Below are positions 9,075 to 17,547 of a DNA stretch of 64,000 nt, in pieces. Both the position numbers and the translations under genes were made by a program. How positions within the stretch are numbered: position 1 is the first letter of the stretch; every line of letters starts with the position of its first letter. This DNA comes from an uncultured Sphaerochaeta sp. (GTDB lineage: Bacteria > Spirochaetota > Spirochaetia > Sphaerochaetales > Sphaerochaetaceae): positions 2,480,001 to 2,544,000 of the forward strand of contig NZ_OY781939.1 in assembly GCF_963677315.1 (NCBI RefSeq), read 5' to 3'. The notes below the pieces were generated by a model. The model searched no databases, was not told the DNA's origin, and worked only from the letters and a program-made list of their open reading frames with translations.

Positions 9075-10028
9075 ATGAGCCAGCTCGAACGAATCGTATT
9101 CATCAACCGGAGTATTGAGGAGAATGGGGGCGTGAAGACATCCCTCATTGAACAAGAGTTCTCCATCTCACGGAGGCAAGTGTTAAGGGACATCACCTAC
9201 TTGCGTGAGCATCTTGGAGCTCCCATTACCTATGACCGTTCCAGGAACTGGTACCATTACCAGACTCCATTTACCCTTTTCTCCAACTCAAATGAGCGAA
9301 TGTTGGTGCTCAACGCCATCGTTAAAAGTCTGGCGCAATCACAAGGTATCATGTCTGATCTTACAGAGATGATCAGTGAAGGCATTGATAGCGGAGTCGA
9401 GAAGCACTACCGATCCCTGAGCGATAAGATCATCTTCATTACTCCAGTTCAGGACTGGCCTGACTATGAGATTTTCAACAAGATCTGTTCAGCGATTAAG
9501 AGTGAAGAGCGAATGAGCATGCATTATCGCAATGCACTGGGAGTTCACTCTCATAGGCATATCGAGCCCCTCAGGTTGGTGAACTATACTGGGAGATGGT
9601 ACTTGCTTGCTTTTGATATGCAGCACAGACAACTCAGGACTTTCCATCTTTCCAGAGTCGAACAGCTTGCCCAGATAAGGGGAGACCGTATGAAGATTCG
9701 GTTCTCTGACGAAGAACTCGACGACTTCATCAACTGTGGGTATGGGATATTCATGGGTAACGAGGTTACCTACGTTACCTTCCGTGTGTATGGGTGGGCC
9801 ATTCATACCTTGAACACCCAGAGTTGGCATCCAGAGCAGAAGCAACGACTGGTAACTGAGGAGGGTAGAGAAGCACTAGAGGTCATCCTTCCTGTATCCA
9901 ACCTTCAGGAGATCCTCTCGACACTCCTCTCGTATGGACCCGATGCACGTCCTATAGCGCCCGAGGAGTTTGTTCTTCGCTACAAGCAGTCTGTTGCACA
10001 GATGTGGGAAACTGCAGAAAAATTGTAG
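9075..10028 (+). CDS. WYL-domain transcriptional regulator (DeoR-like HTH)
   Basis: 317 residues. The N-terminal winged helix (QLERIVFINRSIEENGG, then FSISRRQVLRDITYLREHLGAPITYD) is a DeoR/HTH_11-type DNA-binding domain. The C-terminal part has a WYL module (HRHIEPLRLVNYTGRWYLLAFDMQHRQLRTFHLSRV) and a WCX-like end. WYL proteins bind nucleic-acid or nucleotide ligands and often control stress or DNA-damage responses. I take the ATG at 9075 (MSQLERIVF) because homologues start about there. TATACT (9063-9068) ends 6 bases before it and no Shine-Dalgarno is present, which suggests a leaderless mRNA. An ATG at 9060 behind GGAAG is the alternative. Confidence 0.85.
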   Translation: MSQLERIVFINRSIEENGGVKTSLIEQEFSISRRQVLRDITYLREHLGAPITYDRSRNWYHYQTPFTLFSNSNERMLVLNAIVKSLAQSQGIMSDLTEMISEGIDSGVEKHYRSLSDKIIFITPVQDWPDYEIFNKICSAIKSEERMSMHYRNALGVHSHRHIEPLRLVNYTGRWYLLAFDMQHRQLRTFHLSRVEQLAQIRGDRMKIRFSDEELDDFINCGYGIFMGNEVTYVTFRVYGWAIHTLNTQSWHPEQKQRLVTEEGREALEVILPVSNLQEILSTLLSYGPDARPIAPEEFVLRYKQSVAQMWETAEKL

Positions 10029-10047
10029 TGTGACAACAGATGTCACA
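10029..10047. promoter_or_regulatory. TGTGACA inverted repeat (operator candidate)
   Basis: TGTGACA-ACAGA-TGTCACA is a perfect 7-bp inverted repeat directly after the WYL stop codon and about 40 bases before the small membrane protein gene. A related palindrome precedes the ABC exporter at 47046-47059. The 11-mer TGTGACAACAG also occurs on the minus strand in the 6.45-kb promoter. The 9-base spacing between TGTGA and TCACA does not fit a classical Crp site. Confidence 0.45.
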
Positions 10048-10087
10048 TAGTGTAGGGTATCCTGTTCCCAGAAAGAGAGGATGACCT

Positions 10088-10243
10088 ATGAAACGAGAAA
10101 GAAATACACGTGCTGAATTGCCTGTTTGGTATGACCGTATGCTCTCCAACCCCTTGCTCTTGGTGGTAGGGATATTTGCTGTATTGCTTGCATCCCCACT
10201 GCTGTTCATATACGGTGCATTGCTTCCCTTGTTCAGGAGATAA
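10088..10243 (+). CDS. Small single-pass membrane protein (51 aa)
   Basis: A 51-residue ORF starting MKRERNTRAELPVWYDRM, then one long hydrophobic segment (about residues 21-48, LLLVVGIFAVLLASPLLFIYGALL) and a short basic C-terminus (LFRR). The charge pattern predicts an inner-membrane protein with its basic N-terminus in the cytoplasm. A GAGAGG Shine-Dalgarno lies about 8 bases upstream. It stands alone between the WYL regulator and the uracil permease, behind the TGTGACA palindrome. No family is recognised. It resembles membrane-embedded regulators or stress small proteins in size only. Confidence 0.6.
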   Translation: MKRERNTRAELPVWYDRMLSNPLLLVVGIFAVLLASPLLFIYGALLPLFRR

Positions 10244-10368
10244 GGCATAATGTTGCACTTCGGTGCTGATTTCCAAGATATTTTGCATATTCATACAGAT
10301 TTATACTTCCCAAACCTTCCGTTTTCTCGATAGGATGGAGAGACTTCCTGCAAGTCATCATCCCCTCT

Positions 10369-10409
10369 GTCTGCAAACAACACCCATAGTGTGTTTTCTG
10401 TGTGCAGAC
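10369..10409 (+). promoter_or_regulatory. Leader hairpin before uracil permease
   Basis: GTCTGCA (10369-10375) pairs with TGCAGAC (10403-10409), with an inner ACAC/GTGT pairing. The hairpin ends 2 bases before the AAGGAG Shine-Dalgarno (10412-10417). It could control translation or read-through of the permease mRNA. I see no recognisable purine or PyrR-type consensus. The rest of the gap (10244-10368) holds no clear element. Confidence 0.4.
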
Positions 10410-10424
10410 TCAAGGAGCTTTCTG

Positions 10425-11708
10425 ATGGCAAATCAACCATCCAACGCCATGAAGTATGGTCCGGCCGACAAGCCACCGATGGGACAATGGATTCCCCTGA
10501 GTGTCCAGCATGTCTTCGCAATGTTCGGTGCGACCATTCTCGTCCCGATCCTTACCGGTCTCAGTCCGAGTACTGCCCTCTTTACCGCAGGTACCGGTAC
10601 GCTTATCTACATCCTGATCACCGGAGCAAAGGTCCCAGCGTTCCTTGGTTCCTCATTTGCATTCATCCCGGCCCTGGTTGCAATCAGCAGTGCCTATGGG
10701 GTCCCGTATGCAATGGGTGGTGCCGTGGTCTCCGGCCTTTTTTATATGTTGGTGGCATACATCATCAAGAGAAGTGGACACAACTGGCTGAACAAGGCCC
10801 TCCCTCCAGTAGTCATCGGATCAGTCATCGTGGTCATTGGTTTGAACTTGGCACCTACTGCCATGGGTATGGCAATGTATGATGGAAGTGGTGAATACAG
10901 TCTCTATTTCTTGTTGATCGCGACCGTTACCCTCTCCTTGACCATTATTGCAAATATATTTGGTAAGGGGTTCTTCAGCATCATTCCTATTCTGATCGGG
11001 TTGTTTGGTGGTTACTTCTTTGCCCTGGCCATCGGCCTTATTTTCCCCCAGTATGCCCTGATCGATTTTGCAGCAGTCAAGGAAGCTGCTTGGTTCGGTC
11101 TTCCCACCTTCACCTTGCCAAAGTTCAATATTGTTGCAGCCATCACCTTTATCATGGTCTCCCTTGCAACCATCTGTGAGCACCTTGGCGATACACTTAC
11201 GATCAGCAAGGTGGTAGGAAAGGATTTCTACAAGGATCCAGGTTTGCACAGGACCATTGCCGGTGATGGTATAGCAACGCTATGGGCATCCTTGTGGGGT
11301 GGTCCACCCAACACAACCTATGGTGAGAATATCGGGGTACTCGCACTCACTCGTGTGTACAGTGTGTATGTAACCGGTGGTGCAGCTGTCGTGGCAATTT
11401 TCCTATCGTTCTTCCCGAAGTTTGGCGCCTTGATCCAGACGATCCCCAACCCAGTACTTGGTGGTATCTCCATGTTACTCTTCGGTACCATTGCTTCCAG
11501 CGGTCTTCGTACCTTGGTTGATGCCGGAGTAAACTATGAAGACAAGCGCAATCTTACGATCAGCAGTGTGATACTGGTAATCGGAATCGGTGGCGGCATG
11601 CTTTCTTTTGCCATGGGAGAGAACCTGGAGTTCACCCTGGCTGGAGTTGCACTGGCTACCCTGATCGGTATCCTGCTCAACATCTTCCTTCCAAAGGAAA
11701 TTGCATAA
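10425..11708 (+). CDS. Uracil/xanthine permease, NCS2 family
   Basis: A 427-residue polytopic inner-membrane protein with about 12-14 hydrophobic segments. The opening PPMGQWIPLSVQHVFAMFGATILVPILTGL is typical of UraA/PyrP-type NCS2 carriers. The conserved motif region TICEHLGDTLTISKVVGKDF, followed by DGIATLWASLWGGPPNTTYGENIGVLALTRVYS, matches the uracil-permease signature (the Glu and the NTTY.EN segment contact the base). It imports uracil by proton symport for pyrimidine salvage. The frame is open further upstream, but the ATG at 10425 has AAGGAG 7 bases before it and fits family length. A leader hairpin precedes it and a hairpin terminator follows. Confidence 0.93.
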   Translation: MANQPSNAMKYGPADKPPMGQWIPLSVQHVFAMFGATILVPILTGLSPSTALFTAGTGTLIYILITGAKVPAFLGSSFAFIPALVAISSAYGVPYAMGGAVVSGLFYMLVAYIIKRSGHNWLNKALPPVVIGSVIVVIGLNLAPTAMGMAMYDGSGEYSLYFLLIATVTLSLTIIANIFGKGFFSIIPILIGLFGGYFFALAIGLIFPQYALIDFAAVKEAAWFGLPTFTLPKFNIVAAITFIMVSLATICEHLGDTLTISKVVGKDFYKDPGLHRTIAGDGIATLWASLWGGPPNTTYGENIGVLALTRVYSVYVTGGAAVVAIFLSFFPKFGALIQTIPNPVLGGISMLLFGTIASSGLRTLVDAGVNYEDKRNLTISSVILVIGIGGGMLSFAMGENLEFTLAGVALATLIGILLNIFLPKEIA

Positions 11709-11736
11709 GCAAGTACATCATGTACGTGAATAAGGA

Positions 11737-11760
11737 GAGAGCCACCCTAAGGTGGCTCTC
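11737..11760. terminator. Hairpin between uracil permease and adh (bidirectional)
   Basis: Perfect 10-bp stem GAGAGCCACC-CTAA-GGTGGCTCTC between convergent genes. It lacks a strong T-run on either side, so termination may be partly hairpin- or Rho-driven. Confidence 0.65.
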
Positions 11761-11784
11761 AGTGTATGTACTACAAAGAACGTC

Positions 11785-12939
11785 TTATTTCACTTCTGTT
11801 CCATAGTAGGCAGCTTCATACAGCATCTGTACATCCGCGGCAGTAGGAGTACCTGGATTGGTCAAGGTGCAGGGATCTTCAAAAGCATTTTGGCTCATTC
11901 TCTGCAAGACTTCCTTGAACTTCTCCTCGTTGAAATCGACCTCACTGCAATCCTTGAAGCTGGAAGGGATATCCATCTTCTGGTTCATCTCCTTGATGGC
12001 CTGTGCAAGGTCGGCAACACCGAGAATCTTCTCTGCATATGCGTACTTGTCAGTGAACTTCTTGTTGTAGGCGATTACGTAGGGGAGAAGAATAGCGTTT
12101 GCCAATCCATGGGTTACCCCAAATTCCCCACCAATCTTGTGAGCCATAGAGTGAACCAAGCCAAGGGATGCATTGGTGAAAGCCATTCCTGCCAAGGCTG
12201 ATGCCTCGTGCATTGCCTCTCTGGCTTCCAGGTTCTTCGGTTCATGGTAAGCAACAGGAAGATGTTCAAGGACCATCTTGATAGCCTGGATGGCATAGGG
12301 ATCGGTAAATGCAGTCGCTGCGGTAGAGACGACAGCCTCTGCTGCATGGCACATGACATCCATACCGGTATTGGCTGTGATGTGCTTCGGCATTGTCATG
12401 GGCAATGATGGGTCGAGAATGGCAATATCTGGGACCATGTCGGCAGCAACGATGGGATACTTGATGTGCTTCTTTGTATCGGTGATAACCGAGAACGCAG
12501 TGATCTCACTTGCTGTCCCACTGGTTGAGGGGATTGCAATGAATTTTGCCTTATTGCGGAGGGAGGGCATACTTCCCGGCTGGATGATATCTTCGAAGGC
12601 AAGCTCTGGGTGTTCATAGAAGCACCACATGACCTTGGCTGCATCAAGCGCTGATCCGCCTCCGATTGCGACGATCCAATCAGGGGAGAATTCAAGCATT
12701 GCCTTGGCGCCTCTTTGAACTGTTTCCACGGATGGGTTGGGTTCAACACCGTCGATCAGGATAGAATCGATGCCTGCTTTTTTCAGGAGGGCTTCAGCCT
12801 GATCCAGGAAGCCGAAACGCTTCATTGAACTGCCGCCGGTCACGATTGCTGCTTTCTTGCCCTGAAGCTGGGCAAGTTTATCGAGGGAACCTTCTCCATA
12901 GTAGATGGTTCTGGGAATGGAAAAACTCATAACGCTCAT
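11785..12939 (-). CDS. Iron-containing alcohol dehydrogenase
   Basis: 384 residues, full length for the Fe-ADH (group III) family. These enzymes reduce aldehydes such as acetaldehyde or butyraldehyde with NAD(P)H in fermentation. Seen: nucleotide-binding VAIGGGSALDAAK (about 90-102), PSTSGTASEITAFSVI, and the metal-ligand region DVMCHAAEAVVST, GLVHSMAHKIGGEFGVTHGLANA, in which D and three H ligands are present. The start MSVMSFSIPRT is supported by AAGGAG 11 bases upstream. An ATG three codons later is possible. The 297-base upstream gap is very AT-rich. The gene is monocistronic and convergent with uracil permease. Confidence 0.93.
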   Translation of the reverse strand: MSVMSFSIPRTIYYGEGSLDKLAQLQGKKAAIVTGGSSMKRFGFLDQAEALLKKAGIDSILIDGVEPNPSVETVQRGAKAMLEFSPDWIVAIGGGSALDAAKVMWCFYEHPELAFEDIIQPGSMPSLRNKAKFIAIPSTSGTASEITAFSVITDTKKHIKYPIVAADMVPDIAILDPSLPMTMPKHITANTGMDVMCHAAEAVVSTAATAFTDPYAIQAIKMVLEHLPVAYHEPKNLEAREAMHEASALAGMAFTNASLGLVHSMAHKIGGEFGVTHGLANAILLPYVIAYNKKFTDKYAYAEKILGVADLAQAIKEMNQKMDIPSSFKDCSEVDFNEEKFKEVLQRMSQNAFEDPCTLTNPGTPTAADVQMLYEAAYYGTEVK

Positions 12940-13090
12940 AATTGATGACTCCTTAGGTGAATCTGTTTGTCCATAAGGTATCGATATTATTTTATCGTGT
13001 TAAGGGGTTTCTCAAAAATATCGAAAGAATTTCAAAAAAATCAATTTTATAACGTTAATAGTACAAATTAAAATTACAAAAGGAAAATTA

Positions 13091-13121
13091 AATTGCATAT
13101 ATAAGAGAAATATATGCAATT
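13091..13121. promoter_or_regulatory. AT-rich inverted repeat between adh and RNase D
   Basis: ATTGCATATAT (13092-13102) and ATATATGCAAT (13110-13120) form a perfect 11-bp inverted repeat around AAGAGAA, with one more pair outside. It lies in the 12940-13254 gap, which is otherwise just AT-rich, about 150 bases upstream of both divergent genes. It is an operator candidate or a cruciform. No regulator can be named. Confidence 0.4.
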
Positions 13122-13254
13122 AATATTACATATAAGAATATAAATATACTTTTACGAGTAACAAGTAAAGTAATTATACATCTGTCAAACATTTTCGCTA
13201 CGAGTGGTATGAATAGGTTCTCTATTCTCTCGGTATTTGGTATGCTTTCACCCT

Positions 13255-14142
13255 ATGCTTAATTATACCATCGTTGATTCTGATTCTGCCTTAGCGGAGC
13301 TACGTGCCTCTTGGAGAGAACGTGGCATTGTATCGGTTGCCATGGATTTTGAAGGGGAGTTCAATCTCCATATCTATGGGGAGCATCTCTGTCTCATCCA
13401 ACTTTTTGATGGAAAATCGTATTATTTGGTTGATCCTTTCACTCTCTCCAAGGAATCCTTGCAGGAGTTTTTGGAAGATACCTCACTTGAGAAAGTGATG
13501 TTCGACTGTGCCAGTGATTCCGCTCTGGTAAGGAAGCAGTATGGAATTATCATGGAAGGTGTGTATGACATCAGGGTTCCTGCCATGGCCTTGGGCTATA
13601 TGGGAAATCTCAGTGGATTGGTAGAACGTTATCTTCCAGAAATCCCCAAACAGCCGATGTCAAACAAGAAAAAGAATCAGATGACCAATTGGCTTAAGCG
13701 ACCCCTGAGACCTGAACAGATCCAATATGCATTGAGTGATGTAGAACACTTATTTACGTTGAAGGATCTATTGATTGCAGCAGTAGCTGAGAAGGGGCTG
13801 CAGACAAAGGTGGCTGAGCAAATGCAGGTGGTGGGTAAGAGTAAAGGTCCTGACAAACCAGGCTGGACCAAGTTCTCTTCCTGGAAGTACCTGTCAAAAG
13901 ATGAGAAGGTTTTTCTTAAGCACTTCTTCCTCGCTCGCGATGGTCTTGCAAGAAAATATAATGTCCCTGCAGTAAGAATCCTGGAAAAACCTCTTTTGCT
14001 CCAGATGGCAAAGAACGTCCCAGCCTCTGACATCGACTTTCATATCTACTGTGGAAAGTGCGCACCCAGACAGCTCAATGAGTTGGTAGAGACGCTGAAG
14101 AAAGCTAAACAGGAAGCGCTTATCGAACTTGGCCGATCCTAA
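13255..14142 (+). CDS. Ribonuclease D-like 3'-5' exonuclease with HRDC domain
   Basis: 295 residues. The DEDDy exonuclease domain is evident: D31 and E33 in MDFEGEF, D88 in FDCASD, and Y158 with D162 in YALSDVEHL. The C-terminal third resembles an HRDC helical domain. RNase D trims tRNA precursors and other stable RNAs in the cytoplasm. I place the start at ATG 13255 (MLNYTIVDSD). An upstream TTG at 13237 is unlikely, because an extended -10 (TGG-TATGCT, 13238-13246) ends 8 bases before the ATG with no Shine-Dalgarno, suggesting a leaderless mRNA. The 3' end overlaps the convergent reductase gene by 23 bases. Confidence 0.85.
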   Translation: MLNYTIVDSDSALAELRASWRERGIVSVAMDFEGEFNLHIYGEHLCLIQLFDGKSYYLVDPFTLSKESLQEFLEDTSLEKVMFDCASDSALVRKQYGIIMEGVYDIRVPAMALGYMGNLSGLVERYLPEIPKQPMSNKKKNQMTNWLKRPLRPEQIQYALSDVEHLFTLKDLLIAAVAEKGLQTKVAEQMQVVGKSKGPDKPGWTKFSSWKYLSKDEKVFLKHFFLARDGLARKYNVPAVRILEKPLLLQMAKNVPASDIDFHIYCGKCAPRQLNELVETLKKAKQEALIELGRS

Positions 14143-15043
14143 GGCTGATATTCTCTCGTGCCTCAACCAAGGCTGAGAGAACCTCACAGGTGGGGGTAGG
14201 GATCCCATGGGCCTTTCCCAGCTTGATCACTGTCCCACTGAACCACTTGTTTTCTGTTTTTCTTCCAGCCTCCATGTCTTGGCACATGGAGGTTTTACCT
14301 GTAAAACCAAGTGAGGTCACGATACGATGATTCTCCTCAATGAGTGAATCAGGAAGGAGGACCCCCTCAGCCTTTGCAACCTTCTGTACTTCCTTGCATA
14401 CTTTCTGCGCAAGATCCCATACCGGCTCTTGGTCCAGATCTCCATAGGTTGCAGAGAGCAGTCCGCTTATTGTGTTGTACGCAGTGTTGAGCATGAACTT
14501 GTTCCAGAGTTCACGCTCAATGTTCTCTGGCACTACATAAGAAACACCTGCACGGTCAAACAGGGCGGAGGTCTCCTTGATTCGTTCTGTTGTTTCATTG
14601 CTCTTCTCGCCGAAGACAATTCTGCCTTCTTTGGTATAGGTGATATGATTACCAACATGAGTGGAATTCAGTCCTACAGCAAAACCATAGAGTACTTTCT
14701 CTTTTCCAAAAGCCTTTGAGAGTTCCCGTTCGCTTTCAATTCCATTCAGCAAGGAAAGTATGGCAGTATCTGGGCCAACGACAGGTTTCAGCGTGGAAAT
14801 AGCTTCTTCTAGGTGATGGTTCTTGGTGGCAATGATGACAAGATCGACCACTGGAGCCTCTTCTGGGGTACAGTACCGAAAGGGAGCTCTCTGGTCATTG
14901 AGGTATATGCCTTCCTGCAAATACCGTTTCTTTCGGTTCTCATCGACGAGAAAGCAGAGATGTTCATCACCCAGCAGGTTATGTAATCGTAGGCCATAGA
15001 GGGCTCCAACTGCCCCACAACCAAGCATTGCAATGTGTTTCAT
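14120..15043 (-). CDS. Ketopantoate reductase family protein (PanE/ApbA-like)
   Basis: 307 residues. N-terminal Rossmann IAMLGCGAVGALYG (about 4-17), DLVIIATKNHHLEEA with the family Lys, LLNGIESE, and the C-terminal helical part with ELWNKFMLNTAYNTISGL and GRKTENKWFSGTVI, which are the usual active-site surroundings (K, N, E). The likely reaction is NADPH-dependent reduction of 2-dehydropantoate or a similar 2-keto acid. The family has many paralogues outside coenzyme A synthesis, and the M20 peptidase partner gives no pathway clue. The start overlaps the peptidase stop by 4 bases (ATGA), so the two form an operon. Confidence 0.85.
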   Translation of the reverse strand: MKHIAMLGCGAVGALYGLRLHNLLGDEHLCFLVDENRKKRYLQEGIYLNDQRAPFRYCTPEEAPVVDLVIIATKNHHLEEAISTLKPVVGPDTAILSLLNGIESERELSKAFGKEKVLYGFAVGLNSTHVGNHITYTKEGRIVFGEKSNETTERIKETSALFDRAGVSYVVPENIERELWNKFMLNTAYNTISGLLSATYGDLDQEPVWDLAQKVCKEVQKVAKAEGVLLPDSLIEENHRIVTSLGFTGKTSMCQDMEAGRKTENKWFSGTVIKLGKAHGIPTPTCEVLSALVEARENISLRIGQVR

Positions 15044-16110
15044 AATGTAATTAACTCCAATACCAAGGAGAACAGATTTTCCAGTTCCTTCTTGGGTATG
15101 TATTCACTCTTTGTATGAGGTTCTTCATAACCAGAGGTACAGACAAGAGTCTCTATACCTAGCTTGTTCAAGACATTTGCATCACTTCCCCCGAGTGTAG
15201 GAGCAAGACGCACAGAAAAGCCCAGCCTCCTACACGCCTCCTTGAAGTGCTTCAGTACTGTTGCATCTTCCCTATGGTGGTATGCTTCATACTGATGTTC
15301 ATGGGTAATATCGACGCTTCCGCCATGATCCTTGGCCGCACTTTTCATTGCATCGATCATGCTTGTCGATTGTGTTGCCAGTTTGTTTGGGTTAAGGCTT
15401 CTTGCCTCAAAGACCAGAGTCGCCTTGTCACATACAATGTTCTTGGCTCCTGGAGCAATGAATGACCCCACATTTGCAGTGGTCTCTTCATCGATGCGAA
15501 GCAAGTTCATTGAGCTGACAGCTTGGCTTGCCATCTGGATGGCGCTTATGCCAGTCTCTGGTTTGAATCCGGCATGAGCTCCCTTGCCATGGAATACCGC
15601 TTCTATCTTGTCCTGTGATGGGGCAGCGCTGATCGCTCCTCCCACTGGGCCCGAGGCATCAAACGTGAATCCATGGGATACGGCAGCGAGCTTACTTACA
15701 TCAATACTTTGTGCTCCTACCAATCCTTGTTCTTCACTTCTGGTGAAGAGTACCACGATATTTGGATGCGCAATCTTTTGCTGTTTTATGGTATCGAGAG
15801 CGACCAGGATGGCAGCGATAGCTGCCTTGTCATCAGCGCCAAGAGCGGTGGTTCCGTCACTCCTTAAAAGATCACCATCTTCGACAACCTTTGCTCCACG
15901 GGCTAAATCGACAGTATCCATATGGGCATTGAGCAGAATGGTTTTGCCTTTTCCGGGAAGGAAGCCATACAAATTCTCCCCCTCATCGTATTCTGTATAG
16001 AGTCCGGCATGAAGCAGTGCTGTTTCCAAGAAGAGTGCGATCTGGTCTTCCTCATAGGAGACCGAGTCGAAAGAGACCAATTTTGAAAAGGTGTCAATAA
16101 GGGTTTGCAT
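15040..16110 (-). CDS. M20 family metallopeptidase (peptidase T-like)
   Basis: 356 residues. Dinuclear-zinc ligands typical of M20 enzymes are seen: H63 and D65 in NAHMDTVD, D93/D94 in GADDK, and the catalytic pair E126-E127 in RSEEQGLVG, with a later GGSDANVLNKLG and a final PHTKSEYI histidine. The lid domain lies between. Length and motifs match the PepT/YqjE-like group of tripeptidases. It probably acts in the cytoplasm. The frame is open to 16152, but ATG 16110 is preferred because TATAGT (16117-16122, minus strand) ends 6 bases before it. No Shine-Dalgarno is visible, a leaderless pattern. It is first in a two-gene operon. Confidence 0.88.
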   Translation of the reverse strand: MQTLIDTFSKLVSFDSVSYEEDQIALFLETALLHAGLYTEYDEGENLYGFLPGKGKTILLNAHMDTVDLARGAKVVEDGDLLRSDGTTALGADDKAAIAAILVALDTIKQQKIAHPNIVVLFTRSEEQGLVGAQSIDVSKLAAVSHGFTFDASGPVGGAISAAPSQDKIEAVFHGKGAHAGFKPETGISAIQMASQAVSSMNLLRIDEETTANVGSFIAPGAKNIVCDKATLVFEARSLNPNKLATQSTSMIDAMKSAAKDHGGSVDITHEHQYEAYHHREDATVLKHFKEACRRLGFSVRLAPTLGGSDANVLNKLGIETLVCTSGYEEPHTKSEYIPKKELENLFSLVLELITL

Positions 16111-16173
16111 GTGCTGACTATACCACAGGCAAAAAGGCTTTGACCACACCAACTTGTGCGCTATAGTAGATTC
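16111..16173. promoter_or_regulatory. 63-bp divergent leaderless promoter pair
   Basis: Rightward: -35 TTGACC (16140-16145), 16-bp spacer, -10 TATAGT (16162-16167), then 6 bases to ATG 16174. Leftward: extended -10 TGG-TATAGT (hexamer 16117-16122), then 6 bases to ATG 16110. Neither gene has a Shine-Dalgarno, so both transcripts should begin at or beside the start codon. Confidence 0.6.
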
Positions 16174-17175
16174 ATGATGTATACAGCTAATGAAACTAGA
16201 TATGATTCCATGCGTTATCGGTATGCAGGTAAGAGCGGACTCCGCCTTCCTGAGCTCTCCCTCGGCCTATGGCACAACTTTGGCTCTGAAGCTGACGGCG
16301 GGGTATGTAGGAGTATTCTTACTACAGCATTTGACAATGGTATTACCCATTTCGATTTGGCGAACAACTACGGCCCTCCCGCTGGCAGCGCAGAAGAGCG
16401 GTTTTGCTCCATTCTGAAACACGACCTCGCTCCTTACCGGGATGAGTTGATCATTTCCAGCAAGGCTGGCTACTACATGTGGCCAGGTCCATATGGTGAG
16501 TGGGGTAGTCGCAAGTACCTGATCAGCAGTTGTGACCAGTCCCTGAAGAGAATGGGGCTTGAGTATGTGGATATTTTCTACCACCACCGCCCTGACCCCA
16601 ACACCCCTCTTGAGGAGACCATGGGAGCGCTTGCCCATTTGGTCCGTCAGGGAAAAGCCTTGTATGTGGGAATCAGCAATTACCGTGCAGAAGAAGCAGT
16701 CAAAGCTATCAAGCTGTTGAAAGAGATGGGTACTCCCTGTGTATTGAACCAGGTGCGGTACTCGATGCTGGACCGCTGGGTGGAAGAGAATGATTTGCTG
16801 GATGCCATGGGTAACCAGGCAGGAACCATCTGTTTCTCTCCCCTTGCCCAAGGGTTGTTGACTTCACGCTATCTTGATGGAAACGTTCCAGAAGGTTCAC
16901 GTGCAAGTGAAAATCGATTCCTGAAGGCTGATTCCATTACCAAGGAGCGGGTTGCACTGCTTGGAGAACTTAATGAGGTAGCCAAGCGCCGTGGGCAGAG
17001 CCTCTCTGAGCTTGCCATCAGTTGGCTGCTCAAGAATGAGAAAGTAACCAGTGTACTCATTGGCGCCAGCAGCAAGGCACAGTTGCTCCAGAACTTAAAG
17101 GCATTGGACAAGCCGTCTACATTCTCCTCAGAAGAGCTCTCTGAGCTGGATGCTATTTTGCAACGGTGGGAGTAG
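16174..17175 (+). CDS. Aldo/keto reductase (YghZ-like)
   Basis: 333 residues, TIM-barrel aldo/keto reductase. Catalytic tetrad positions are seen as D61 and Y66 (HFDLANNYG), K97 (SSKAGY) and the His in IFYHHRPDP. The insert GYYMWPGPYGEWGSRKYLISSCDQSL is typical of the YghZ/L-glyceraldehyde-3-phosphate reductase group, which detoxifies aldehydes with NADPH. A potassium-channel beta-subunit-like member is the alternative. The ATG at 16174 is preferred over GTG 16156 because the latter overlaps the -10 box. A DUF1801 gene follows 10 bases after the stop and is probably co-transcribed. Confidence 0.92.
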   Translation: MMYTANETRYDSMRYRYAGKSGLRLPELSLGLWHNFGSEADGGVCRSILTTAFDNGITHFDLANNYGPPAGSAEERFCSILKHDLAPYRDELIISSKAGYYMWPGPYGEWGSRKYLISSCDQSLKRMGLEYVDIFYHHRPDPNTPLEETMGALAHLVRQGKALYVGISNYRAEEAVKAIKLLKEMGTPCVLNQVRYSMLDRWVEENDLLDAMGNQAGTICFSPLAQGLLTSRYLDGNVPEGSRASENRFLKADSITKERVALLGELNEVAKRRGQSLSELAISWLLKNEKVTSVLIGASSKAQLLQNLKALDKPSTFSSEELSELDAILQRWE

Positions 17176-17185
17176 AGGAAAAGTC

Positions 17186-17545
17186 ATGTATGCACAGGAA
17201 GTAGATGCCTATATTGCAGAGCTTGAGAAAGAGCAGAGAATACCCTTGGACCAGATACGTACTCTGGTCCATGAGGTAGTTCCTGATGTCGTGGAGTCCA
17301 TCAAGTGGAGGATGCCTACCTTTAGCTTGCCTGGTGGTGGGGATATCATCCATATGGCAGCTTTCAAGAAACATATTGGCCTCTACCCGCTTCCTGAAGC
17401 TATCGATGAGTTCCAGGAAGCATTGGCTCCCTATCATACAAGTAAAGGAGCAATCCAGTTCCCCTTTGGGTCTGTATTGCCCCTTGATGTGATTGAGAGG
17501 ATCATCCAGTTCAGGCTTAACGTCTTATTAGAAAAAAAGAACTAG
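17186..17545 (+). CDS. DUF1801 (YdhG-like) protein
   Basis: 119 residues. The sequence EVVPDVVESIKWRMPTFSL...IIHMAAFKKHIGLYPLPEAI...GAIQFPFGSVLPLDVIERIIQFR matches the DUF1801 family. Its members have a frataxin-like fold, and some are proposed to be intracellular iron chaperones (Fra in Bacillus). The function here is not established. A GAGG site lies 7 bases before ATG 17186. It follows the aldo/keto reductase by 10 bases. The stop is 2 bases from the convergent MerR gene's stop. Confidence 0.85.
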   Translation: MYAQEVDAYIAELEKEQRIPLDQIRTLVHEVVPDVVESIKWRMPTFSLPGGGDIIHMAAFKKHIGLYPLPEAIDEFQEALAPYHTSKGAIQFPFGSVLPLDVIERIIQFRLNVLLEKKN

Positions 17546-17547
17546 TT

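Noticed and set aside
7869..9155. Long antisense open frame (428 codons) opposite pckG
   Set aside because: It mirrors a highly conserved gene and shows no family features; it is a codon-bias shadow.
10263..10424. 54-residue extension of uracil permease
   Set aside because: Cys-rich, unlike the family, and it includes the leader hairpin and ribosome site.
10244..10424. Purine or PyrR-type riboswitch before uracil permease
   Set aside because: Only a simple hairpin is seen; no conserved core of a known riboswitch was found.
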